Both the position numbers and the translations under genes were made by a program. Of a DNA stretch of 57,597 nucleotides, positions 1-7,134 are shown one piece after another (the first letter of the stretch is position 1; every line of letters starts with the position of its first letter). Source of the stretch: Acidimicrobiales bacterium (GTDB lineage: Bacteria > Actinomycetota > Acidimicrobiia > Acidimicrobiales > SZUA-35); the NCBI GenBank assembly GCA_020630065.1, contig JAHDCC010000004.1:99319-156915 (forward strand), given 5' to 3'. A model generated the notes under the pieces. That model was not told the origin of the DNA and made no database searches. It worked only from the letters and a program-made list of their open reading frames with translations.

Positions 1-82
1 TGAGGGTCGGCCATAACTCAGCATTTTGGCCAGCCAGTGTCGGGAGTTCAACGGGAGATCGCTTGATTGTTGGACGACTCAT
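1..82 (-). CDS. Partial CDS, N-terminal 27 codons of an unidentified protein
   Basis: The ATG lies at 82-80 and overlaps the stop codon of the upstream gene in an ATGA junction, so the two genes are translationally coupled. The visible product begins MSRPTIKRSPVELPTLAGQN and runs off the window edge in an open frame. No family can be named from 27 residues. Because the upstream gene resembles DNA-binding antitoxins that usually sit in two-gene operons, this could be the toxin or effector partner (inference). Confidence 0.5.
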   Translation of the reverse strand, partial: MSRPTIKRSPVELPTLAGQNAELWPTL

Positions 83-762
83 ACCGCTTCTTCGTAGAGT
101 TTTTGGCCAGCTCTAATAGACCGGTCATTGTTTGATTCAAGTAAGTCAACGGCTACCACTACTCTGCTGGCAATCCGTTGGTTCTCTTCGAAAGGCCAAC
201 CATTGTCGTCGACGACTCGTAGAACCATATTGGCCAGCTCGGCATTGTGGGTAAGGGCGTAGTCGGAGACCAGGCTGTCGAGGTCTGATGCCTTGACATA
301 TCCCTCGACTTTACCTTCATTGATAACGTCGGCGTTGTGGGCACTTGCAGCACTGATCCCCCCCAATACGATACGACCATCGTTGCCTACGTCTTGTAAA
401 ACTCCATCATGGGCGACGTAGTACCGGATTTGAGCGCGAGAGCGCAGGCATTGGACGAGCCGATCTATAGATTTGCGGTCGACATGGTTCTTGGCTCGGA
501 AGAGTCTTGAACCGCTTAAGGGCTGGCCGTCGAGAAACCGCAGGACGTCCCAGGCAGAAGATGCAACCAGAGGGCGCCCACCGGGTCGGCGTTCATTCAC
601 GAGGCGTCTCAGGTCGACTGGATCGACAACCCAAACTCCGCCAAGTTTCTGGCCAAGAAGAACGCCAGCGGCTAGCATCTGTCGAACTCTCTGCTCGACG
701 ACATTGAGCTGCTTTGCTGCTTCGGGTACTCCAACCAGATCCATTACTAAACCATAGTGCAT
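79..762 (-). CDS. Helix-turn-helix DNA-binding protein, putative antitoxin
   Basis: The 227-residue protein starts with an excisionase/MerR-like helix-turn-helix (about residues 10-56: 'GVPEAAKQLNVVEQRVRQML' followed by a wing with 'GGVWVVDPVDLRRL'). The remaining 170 residues form a domain I recall from actinobacterial proteins placed directly before a partner gene, some of them AbiEii-like nucleotidyltransferases; that recollection was not checked. Its stop overlaps the next start by ATGA, supporting a two-gene operon cut by the window edge. There is no Shine-Dalgarno; a TAAACT box lies exactly 7 bases before the ATG, so a leaderless mRNA is likely. The DNA-binding role is well supported; the antitoxin role is inference. 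Confidence 0.6.
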   Translation of the reverse strand: MHYGLVMDLVGVPEAAKQLNVVEQRVRQMLAAGVLLGQKLGGVWVVDPVDLRRLVNERRPGGRPLVASSAWDVLRFLDGQPLSGSRLFRAKNHVDRKSIDRLVQCLRSRAQIRYYVAHDGVLQDVGNDGRIVLGGISAASAHNADVINEGKVEGYVKASDLDSLVSDYALTHNAELANMVLRVVDDNGWPFEENQRIASRVVVAVDLLESNNDRSIRAGQKLYEEAV

Positions 763-769
763 GCGCTAG

Positions 770-775
770 AGTTTA
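770..775 (-). promoter_or_regulatory. Putative -10 box of a leaderless promoter
   Basis: On the minus strand TAAACT ends 7 bases before the ATG at 762, which is where transcription would start on the start codon itself. No convincing -35 box was seen. Confidence 0.4.
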
Positions 776-835
776 GCAATCGGCAGAAATTGAGAGATTC
801 AGGTGGAGATGGGAATAGTGTGCGTAGCGGTAGTG

Positions 836-3118
836 CTAGCGGGCGGTTCCGGTCAGAATTACGAGTTCGCGCGATTCGCTAAACCCGGTCATCACTGAGC
901 CCCGGCTTCTGGCCCCCGAGTCGAGCCGACCGGTCCAATCCGACAGACCTTGAGCGTCGGGTTCTCGCGAAAGAATGTTGAAGTACAGCAACTCAACGAA
1001 CTCAGCATTCGACAGAGAGCCGTAGGTGGCAAGGAATTCGTCCGACCCGGCGAAGTGGTTCGAGATGGACTCCAACGAGCGTCCACTGTTGAGCTCGTTC
1101 AACCAGTTCGCGAAACCCGACGCGTCGGGCTGTCGTTTGAAATAGCCAAGGTAGAGGCGTTGGATGCTGGCTTCATTCGAGGTCTGGCTGAGAGTTGTTG
1201 TGTTGGCAATAAATTCGTTCGAGTCGCTGAGTCGGGCGAGTACTTCGCCTCTGGAGCCGCCAGCATTGAGAAGGCCTACCCAGGTCGCTCGGCCGACAGG
1301 GTCGAGCGCTCGTTTGAATACGTTCTGGTACAGCAGCTCGACGAACTCGGTGTTAGTTAAGTTTCCGTACGTGGTTTGGAACTCGCTAGACCCGGCAAAG
1401 TGATTTGCGATCGAAGTCATCGTTCTATTTCCGGCCCGCTCATAACGCCAGTGGTTGAATCCCGCTTCGTCTGGTTCCCGCAGGAACGTAGCCAAATATA
1501 GGCGGCGTATCTGGTGGTCGAGTGGGGCAGGGCGGACAAAGGTTGTTCCGACCGGAACGAACGTCGAAGTATTGGTTGGCCCATCCCCGAGGCTATTGGT
1601 CCCTCGAACCCGGACTTGGTATGTTCCCTCGGTGAAGGTGTGGTCGAGGGTAGAGGCAACTGGGGTGCCGATTTGAGTCCAGTTTGTGCCGTCGGTCGTT
1701 ATCTCAACAATGTAGCTATCAGGGTCGCGGGTGGCGTCTGGCCAGTCGATGGTTTGTGTTAGGCCAACTCCCGAGATTGACACGTAGTCAACTTTCGACG
1801 GTGTAAGCAGGATTGTGCCCGACACACTCGTGGATGTTCCATCGATGCTGGCGCTAGCTCCGACTTGATCAACCGGAGTTATTCGGAACGTCCAGGTTCC
1901 GTTTGGCAGACCGGTGAACGATGTTTGTGTCGAGGTTGCTGGAACGTCCTTGGTGGCAATTACCGTGCTCCCATCGAGCACGTCGACCCGAAACTTGTCG
2001 GGTACGTAGCTGAACGTGCCGTAGTCGACATTCCACGTGACAACGGTTGGGTCGGCAGACATGTTGACCGCCGCACCATAGGGGGCCGAGAGTGGGGCGG
2101 CGACGTCCCAGCCTATTTTCGACATCACACCCAGTACCGGGGCATCAAGATTTCGATGGGTGTCGCCTGCGGCGATCGACGGGGTCATGAGTACACCGGG
2201 TGATCCGTCTGGGTACGTGTTTTCATCAAAGTGCGAGAGGCTCGAACCCAAGTTCCAGCTGGTCGGAGCGTATACGCGGTATTGGTAACTGTCACTCACG
2301 TTGATGTTCAGATTATTTGATACGAGTGCAGCGGACGGGTTGGCGGTTTGTAGATATGGCGTTCCCAAGTAGGTGACTTCGTAGTCGTAGGTGGAAGACG
2401 GTAGCGACGTCGAGCCGGGAGACTCTAATCCGAGGAACCCGAGGCCGTGTCCTAGCTCGTGCAGGACGACTGATTCGAGGTCGATTTGGCCACCGGACGG
2501 GGTTCCCGACCCGGTGTACCAGTTGGCGGCTGAATTCAAGCTGACGTAAATCTCGGGGGTAGCGCCGTTGACGTCACTGTTAGTGCGCGTGTTCCAAAGT
2601 GGGGCGGTGATGTATCCGTCCGAAGTTGGGTAGAGGGCGGCTGGTCCAGCAGAGCCGAGTACGTTGGTCGAGCCGAAATTTCTCCACGTGATTTGGATAA
2701 CGATCGGCCCACTAGAAGTCGTGAGCGCAGATGCCCATGATGAGACGGCGGACTGAATACTTGCTTGTTGAGCCGCCGATGGAAGGGTCCCATCGCCGGA
2801 GGTGTCAAAGGCGTAGGAGAAACCGGCGGCACCGGCTTGGGCCCGCAGATTCGGGGAGGTTTGTTCGAGGCCTGCCTCAGTGTTGACCATTTCTTGGACG
2901 ATCTCTTCGGTCAGCTCTTCGACTTCTTTTTGGATCTCCGGATCGGTTGGGTCGACGCTTGGGTCCAGTTCGATGATTGGTTCAACTAAGACAGCGTTTG
3001 CCGTGTTGGGGGTGATAGAGGGGGTAGCAGAGGCCGATGTATTTGGGCCCGAAATGAGTACAAGGCTCCCACATAGAACAGTCGACAAAACTGCAGCGAA
3101 CTTCTTCCATGCGCCCAA
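836..3118 (-). CDS. Secreted zinc-metalloprotease-like protein with Fn3-like and DUF4214 domains
   Basis: A 760-residue exported protein. Residues 1-32 form a signal peptide (MGAWKKF, hydrophobic core, ASA-type site). An HExxH zinc motif, HELGHGLGFLG, sits at 220-230, with a downstream 'VLMTP' near 309-313 that may be the Met-turn. The usual metzincin third ligand (H or D at position 11 of the motif) is Gly here, as I recall for other bacterial HELGHGLGF proteins. Residues about 345-525 look like one or two fibronectin-III-like segments. Residues about 535-755 hold two DUF4214-type repeat blocks ('RRLYLATFLREPDEAGF', 'QRLYLGYFKRQPDASGF', each with 'NTEFVELLY'-like repeats). The gene stands alone and is divergent from the oxidase gene at 3295. 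Substrate and surface role are unknown. Confidence 0.75.
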   Translation of the reverse strand: MGAWKKFAAVLSTVLCGSLVLISGPNTSASATPSITPNTANAVLVEPIIELDPSVDPTDPEIQKEVEELTEEIVQEMVNTEAGLEQTSPNLRAQAGAAGFSYAFDTSGDGTLPSAAQQASIQSAVSSWASALTTSSGPIVIQITWRNFGSTNVLGSAGPAALYPTSDGYITAPLWNTRTNSDVNGATPEIYVSLNSAANWYTGSGTPSGGQIDLESVVLHELGHGLGFLGLESPGSTSLPSSTYDYEVTYLGTPYLQTANPSAALVSNNLNINVSDSYQYRVYAPTSWNLGSSLSHFDENTYPDGSPGVLMTPSIAAGDTHRNLDAPVLGVMSKIGWDVAAPLSAPYGAAVNMSADPTVVTWNVDYGTFSYVPDKFRVDVLDGSTVIATKDVPATSTQTSFTGLPNGTWTFRITPVDQVGASASIDGTSTSVSGTILLTPSKVDYVSISGVGLTQTIDWPDATRDPDSYIVEITTDGTNWTQIGTPVASTLDHTFTEGTYQVRVRGTNSLGDGPTNTSTFVPVGTTFVRPAPLDHQIRRLYLATFLREPDEAGFNHWRYERAGNRTMTSIANHFAGSSEFQTTYGNLTNTEFVELLYQNVFKRALDPVGRATWVGLLNAGGSRGEVLARLSDSNEFIANTTTLSQTSNEASIQRLYLGYFKRQPDASGFANWLNELNSGRSLESISNHFAGSDEFLATYGSLSNAEFVELLYFNILSREPDAQGLSDWTGRLDSGARSRGSVMTGFSESRELVILTGTAR

Positions 3119-3294
3119 AACAAACCCCGATCGGCATTCAACAACAAGGGTGTTATCGTCCAGCTCCTAACAAATCTGAAGAGTTTGCCGATCTAAATTC
3201 TCTTGGACATAGTTTGTGATCTTGGCCGGTTAGCTTGGTCACGTATGGCGCTAGCGAATCGCCGCCCATTTTATTTATATTGTAAGGTGTAAAT

Positions 3295-3990
3295 ATGTTT
3301 GAAACGTCTGATCAGCAATCGGTCAACCTTCTAGAACAACAGCAGGTGACGCTGGCTAGCGCCCGATTAAAGTCGGGTCCTGGGGCTCGGGCCCTGTTTG
3401 TGGTCATGGACCTCCTTTACGGGAAGGAAGGCTCGCTGGGAAAGTTCAGAGTCCTAGAGGTTGTTGCCCGCGTTCCATACATCGCCTGGGAACAGGTGTC
3501 ATACATTGCGATAACGCACACCCATTCGACTCCCGGGTTTGCTCGAGAAATCCACGATGAAGTACAAACCTGCCGGGAGCAGCAAGATAACGAACTGTTC
3601 CACCTGCTGATACTCGAAGAGCTACTCCAAAAGCGAGGTATCCGCCAGGGGCTTGTTAGATTTCGAGTGGTTCCACAAGTGCTTGCGTGGATGTACTACC
3701 ACCTGTCTTGGCTTCTATATATCGTTCGGCCGAAGTGGAGCTACGAACTGAACGCCCAATTCGAAGACCATGCTGAACACGAGTGCATGCAGTATGTGGC
3801 GGATCATCCCGAGTTGGAAAACGAGACTTGGATCAGCGAGTTTATCGATGATTACGGTTCGTACGAGACGGTTGCCGATGTGCTCCGCCAGATCGCACTA
3901 GATGAGCGTCATCATAAAGAGGAAAGTCTTCAACGGGTCGAGACGGCCAGGTTCTCGAAATTCCGCTTGCGCCGCAAAGCATCCTCGTAG
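3295..3990 (+). CDS. Plastid-terminal-oxidase/alternative-oxidase-like diiron quinol oxidase
   Basis: A 231-residue protein of the AOX/PTOX family, which oxidises quinol and reduces oxygen to water without pumping protons. All six diiron ligands can be placed: E55 (VLEVVARVPY), E100 and H103 (NELFHLLILEEL), E157 (FEDHAEH), E204 and H207 (DERHH). The wording around E55 and E100 is closer to plastid/cyanobacterial PTOX ('VLETIARVPY', 'NELHHLLIMEEL', recalled) than to mitochondrial AOX. A hydrophobic stretch near 128-145 fits interfacial membrane binding. An AAGGTG 6 bases before the ATG may be the ribosome site. The 176 bases upstream are AT-rich near the start (TATATT at about 3273) and shared with the divergent protease gene. 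It lies just before a b6-type complex and complex I. Confidence 0.8.
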   Translation: MFETSDQQSVNLLEQQQVTLASARLKSGPGARALFVVMDLLYGKEGSLGKFRVLEVVARVPYIAWEQVSYIAITHTHSTPGFAREIHDEVQTCREQQDNELFHLLILEELLQKRGIRQGLVRFRVVPQVLAWMYYHLSWLLYIVRPKWSYELNAQFEDHAEHECMQYVADHPELENETWISEFIDDYGSYETVADVLRQIALDERHHKEESLQRVETARFSKFRLRRKASS

Positions 3991-4017
3991 ATCAACGTTG
4001 CCCACGGGCCAAAACGA

Positions 4018-4051
4018 ATGTTCGGCGTGACAGAAACGCCACGCCGAACAT
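4018..4051. terminator. Bidirectional hairpin between convergent genes
   Basis: A perfect 12-base inverted repeat, ATGTTCGGCGTG at 4018-4029 and CACGCCGAACAT at 4040-4051 with a 10-base loop, lies between the stop of the oxidase gene and the stop of the convergent cytochrome gene. There is no clear U-tract, but position and strength fit a shared terminator. Confidence 0.65.
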
Positions 4052-4085
4052 CTAAAACTGTGGTGCTTTCGGTAGCCGACAGGTG

Positions 4086-4928
4086 TTAGGCTTCTTCGCC
4101 TTCACCGACTGGCTGTGGACCCGGACACTTCTCGCCTTCAGGGGCGCCTTCGCCGGTAGCGCCCGGAGTGTGGTCAGGGTTAGCGCAGGCTAGTAGCAGC
4201 TCGAGATCTTCCTCGGTGATAACTGGATCGTCGGCTCCACCCTCTTCCCAGTGCTCTTCCATCGATTCAACCCAAGCCTCGTACTCTTCGGAATCGGATT
4301 CTTCACCGGAAAGCGTGTGACGCTCGTGGTAAACGATGAGTTCAAGCTCGATCAGGCTGATCTGGCCGATCTGTGCTGGCATGACACCAAGATCTCCAGC
4401 GGAACGGCGTGCTCCGTCGGCTCGTTCAGCTCCGTAAGATTCACCATCGATGGCGGTTGAACCCCGGGCAATGTGAACCATCATGTCAATAGGTTCAGGG
4501 AACGTTTCGAGGACTTCTCCATCGGAGAGTTGGTAGCCGGTTCCCCCGCCACCACCGCCTCCGTGGCAGCCTGAACAGCCCTTTGTTCCGTAGAACAGTT
4601 CCGATTCGAAAGCCACGATGTCTTCGGTTTCTTGTTCCTGCATCGTGCCAGCAAACGAAAACGCCCAAATAGGTAGTGCGGCGATGACGGGCAGTACCCA
4701 AACTGGGATCTTCTTCCGCGCTTTGGCCGCAAGCACAAAAGGAGACTCAGGCTCGGCGATAACGGGTTCGGGGTCGAGATTAGGGAACTCTTTAGCAGGG
4801 GCTTTAGCGGCGGCGGCTGGAGCCGTCTTTGCAGCAGCCTCGACGGCCTTTTCCGCTGGCTTTTCAGCGTCTCCGCCGGACTTTGCCGCTTTGCTGCGTT
4901 TTAATAGATGTTCAGGTATTTCCGTCAA
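4086..4928 (-). CDS. Membrane-anchored monohaem cytochrome c
   Basis: The start chosen is TTG at 4928, 5 bases after GGAGGA, giving 280 residues; an upstream ATG at 4994 would add a Cys-rich extension without a ribosome site. The N-terminus MTEIPEHLLKRSKAAK matches the N-terminus of the subunit-IV-like protein at 7135. Then follow an Ala/Pro/Glu-rich linker (17-70), one membrane helix (about 75-95), and a cytochrome c domain with CSGCH at 118-122, a run of seven Gly after the haem site, and 'GVMPAQIG' as the likely Met ligand. The acidic C-terminus has a further CxxxxxxxxxC-type pair. It is probably an electron carrier serving the adjacent quinol:cytochrome c complex, although it is transcribed divergently from that operon. 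Confidence 0.75.
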   Translation of the reverse strand: MTEIPEHLLKRSKAAKSGGDAEKPAEKAVEAAAKTAPAAAAKAPAKEFPNLDPEPVIAEPESPFVLAAKARKKIPVWVLPVIAALPIWAFSFAGTMQEQETEDIVAFESELFYGTKGCSGCHGGGGGGGTGYQLSDGEVLETFPEPIDMMVHIARGSTAIDGESYGAERADGARRSAGDLGVMPAQIGQISLIELELIVYHERHTLSGEESDSEEYEAWVESMEEHWEEGGADDPVITEEDLELLLACANPDHTPGATGEGAPEGEKCPGPQPVGEGEEA

Positions 4929-5363
4929 CGGTCCTCCGCACGAAGGTTCGAAACAAGTAAGTCGGGTGTGACAACACCCATGAATGAGCAGCACTTTATG
5001 CGCGCTCCAACGACATTACTCTAGACGAATCGTATGCCGTTGCCATGATCGTGAGAACTCACATCGCTTTGTAACGTCGCTGCTATGACAAAGAACCCCG
5101 AATATGGTCGATTCTGGTTCCATCGGTTTGATCGCTTGCGATTTGATGTAGATCTTCCTGGCCGTATAGAACGTATGAACAGGAGACTAGGATCTTTGTT
5201 GTGCTGCGATTGCGTGCAATTCCGCCGCGTCTAGTACATTTCGTGCATAACTTCACAAACTTGCGGCTAGCTTGATTGATTGAAGTTGTACCACTCGTTT
5301 GAGCTCATTTGTTAGCTTGGAGGGGTGGAGTTTATTGGTAAGTTTTAAGAACTGGAGACACCT
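4929..5363. other. Intergenic region, 435 bases, divergent promoter region
   Basis: This gap separates the divergent monohaem cytochrome gene and the cytochrome bc/nuo block, so promoters for both should be here. No -35/-10 pair is convincing. A 49-codon ORF (5085-5234, plus strand, product ending CCDCVQFRRV) has no ribosome site and is not called. Bases 5260-5340 are AT-rich with repeated TTGATT/GCTAGC-like words. Confidence 0.4.
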
Positions 5364-5822
5364 GTGGCTGCCTTAGTTACATCGATACTGGTATCAGTCT
5401 TGATGACTTTCGGTATCTTCGCATACGCCAAGCGCCGTCCGGTCGATGCTGACCTCACCTGGGGTGAAGCCATGGTCGGGTCGGTCTATGTATTCACCCT
5501 ATGTTTCCTGGTCTACGGCATCGTTCCCCACCAGTGGCTGACACTGGCTGAAAACGAGTGGGGATTCCGAGCCGACAAGATCGTCTACGGCTGGGGCGAC
5601 ATTGTGCGTCCGATCAGCGAAGGCGGGCACTTCCCGTTCGATATCACACTCCGAGCTGTCTCTGATGCGATAGCGGCCGGACTGTACATAGTGTTCGTTG
5701 CCGGTCAGGTCTGGCTATGGGCATGGTGGCAAAAGCGAGCGCAGCGGGCCAAAGAAGCTGCATCTTCTGTCCCTGAGATCGACAAGAGCACCTACGGACG
5801 ACCCCTGGTTAAGCGGGGTTAA
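5364..5822 (+). CDS. Small membrane protein of the cytochrome bc operon
   Basis: A 152-residue protein starting at GTG, 6 bases after GGAG. It has membrane helices at about 3-21, 37-55 and 104-122, the last ending in a Trp-rich 'VWLWAWWQKR'. The loop between helices two and three (about 56-100) has 'HQWLTLAENEWGFRADKIVYGWGD' character and may face the outside. The C-terminus is charged. I do not recognise the family. It is the first gene of the operon and ends 3 bases before the ferredoxin, so it is probably an accessory or structural subunit of the b6-like complex, or a membrane anchor for the ferredoxin (inference). Confidence 0.65.
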   Translation: MAALVTSILVSVLMTFGIFAYAKRRPVDADLTWGEAMVGSVYVFTLCFLVYGIVPHQWLTLAENEWGFRADKIVYGWGDIVRPISEGGHFPFDITLRAVSDAIAAGLYIVFVAGQVWLWAWWQKRAQRAKEAASSVPEIDKSTYGRPLVKRG

Positions 5823-5825
5823 GCC

Positions 5826-6242
5826 ATGGTAACGACTGACGCAAACCCGCCTCTTCCGGAATTCCGGACTGACTACCTCCTGATGGAGGTAGATGCTGAC
5901 TATCTAGGTCGCGCGGTCAAACCAAAACAGTTCATTCATATCGACCAATCCGAATGTATTGCCTGTGAGGGCTGTGTCGATATCTGTCCGTGGAAATGCA
6001 TCCATATGCAGACCACCGACGTAATCGAAGAGACGTTCGGCGTAGCTAAACCCGGAGACGACCCTAGCGACGCCTTTATCTTCACCATCGACGACGACGT
6101 TTGCACCCGCTGTGCGCTCTGCGTCGACAGGTGCCCAACCGGCGTAATAATCTTAGGAAAGGTGATGGACCCCAACCCAACTGGAGACCTTCACCAAAGA
6201 ACTCCGTCGCACGGTTACGGCTACGGCATGCGTTTAGCCTAG
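5826..6242 (+). CDS. 2x[4Fe-4S] ferredoxin-type protein
   Basis: A 138-residue soluble iron-sulfur protein. Two CxxCxxCxxxCP motifs are visible: C44, C47, C50, C54 (CIACEGCVDICP) and C93, C96, C99, C103 (CTRCALCVDRCP), enough for two [4Fe-4S] clusters. About 40 residues precede the first cluster and a 25-residue insertion separates the clusters, so it is larger than a classic bacterial ferredoxin. It lies 3 bases after the small membrane protein and 91 bases before cytochrome b. It may move electrons into or out of the b6-like complex or quinone pool; no electron donor is shown by the window. Confidence 0.85.
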   Translation: MVTTDANPPLPEFRTDYLLMEVDADYLGRAVKPKQFIHIDQSECIACEGCVDICPWKCIHMQTTDVIEETFGVAKPGDDPSDAFIFTIDDDVCTRCALCVDRCPTGVIILGKVMDPNPTGDLHQRTPSHGYGYGMRLA

Positions 6243-6333
6243 TTTTAGTAGTAACCCCCGTAACACCAGCAATACCCGTTAACCCCTCAAACAGTACGAT
6301 CCTCCCGACAACAAGGACAAGCAGGAAAGATCC

Positions 6334-7125
6334 ATGGCAAAGTCCATTGAAGACAAGCCCGGCATTGCCGAAACCGCAGCAGCCAAGCTTGGTCAGATAA
6401 CTGAAAACGTTCAAGGTTCTCAGGCTTGGAGTTCGATTTTTCGACCAGGTTCTGTCTTCCGGAAGGGTTATACCGACAGCCCTCGAAACCGTTCATACGT
6501 GATCATGAACAGCGTTCTCTACCACCTTCACCCGGTGAAGGTAAAGCGGCACGCAGTCAAGGTCTCCTACACCCTCTGTTTGGGTGGTTTGAGTTTCTTC
6601 CTCTTTATCCTCCTCACCGTAACCGGCATCTTCTTGATGTTCTTCTACCGGCCAACAGCGGCTGAAGCGTGGGACAACATCTACGAGCTTCAGACTCAGG
6701 TTGCGTTCGGCCTTCTCGTCCGGAATATGCACAGATGGGCCGCCCACCTCATGGTCATCTCGGTATTCCTTCATATGGCTCGAGTTTTCTACCACGGTGC
6801 CTACAAGGCCCCTCGAGAGTTCAACTGGGTTATCGGCGTAATCCTGCTGACATTAACTCTTCTGCTCTCGTTCACCGGCTACCTTCTTCCGTGGGACCAG
6901 CTCGCACTCTGGGCTGTAACCGTGGGAACCAACATGATGGGCTACACACCCGTCTTCGGTGACCAGGTGAAGTTCGTGCTGCTCGGTGGCTCAGTTATCG
7001 GTACCAACACACTGCTGCGTTGGTACGTGCTCCACGTTCTATTCGTCCCATTCGTAACCGTGATCTTCATGGGCATCCACTTCTGGCGTGTTCGTAAAGA
7101 CGGCGGAATTTCAGGCCCACTCTAA
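6334..7125 (+). CDS. Cytochrome b, N-terminal part (cytochrome b6 type)
   Basis: A 263-residue membrane protein forming the haem-bearing half of a split cytochrome b. The b-haem ligands are H133 and H147 in one helix and H234 and H249 in another; the second pair has one more intervening residue, which is the b6 pattern rather than the bc1 pattern. C82 in 'YTLCLGGLS' aligns by eye with the Cys of 'FYCLGGIT' in cytochrome b6 that binds haem c(i) covalently. 'FFYRPT' after helix one also matches b6. The first 60 residues are a soluble extension. AGGAAAG precedes the ATG by 5 bases. It pairs with the subunit IV gene that starts 9 bases downstream. Confidence 0.9.
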   Translation: MAKSIEDKPGIAETAAAKLGQITENVQGSQAWSSIFRPGSVFRKGYTDSPRNRSYVIMNSVLYHLHPVKVKRHAVKVSYTLCLGGLSFFLFILLTVTGIFLMFFYRPTAAEAWDNIYELQTQVAFGLLVRNMHRWAAHLMVISVFLHMARVFYHGAYKAPREFNWVIGVILLTLTLLLSFTGYLLPWDQLALWAVTVGTNMMGYTPVFGDQVKFVLLGGSVIGTNTLLRWYVLHVLFVPFVTVIFMGIHFWRVRKDGGISGPL

Positions 7126-7134
7126 AGAGGAACC

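Noticed and set aside
5085-5234. 49-codon ORF in the gap before the cytochrome bc operon
   Set aside because: No ribosome site, no recognised motif and no operon context; kept only as a remark on the gap.
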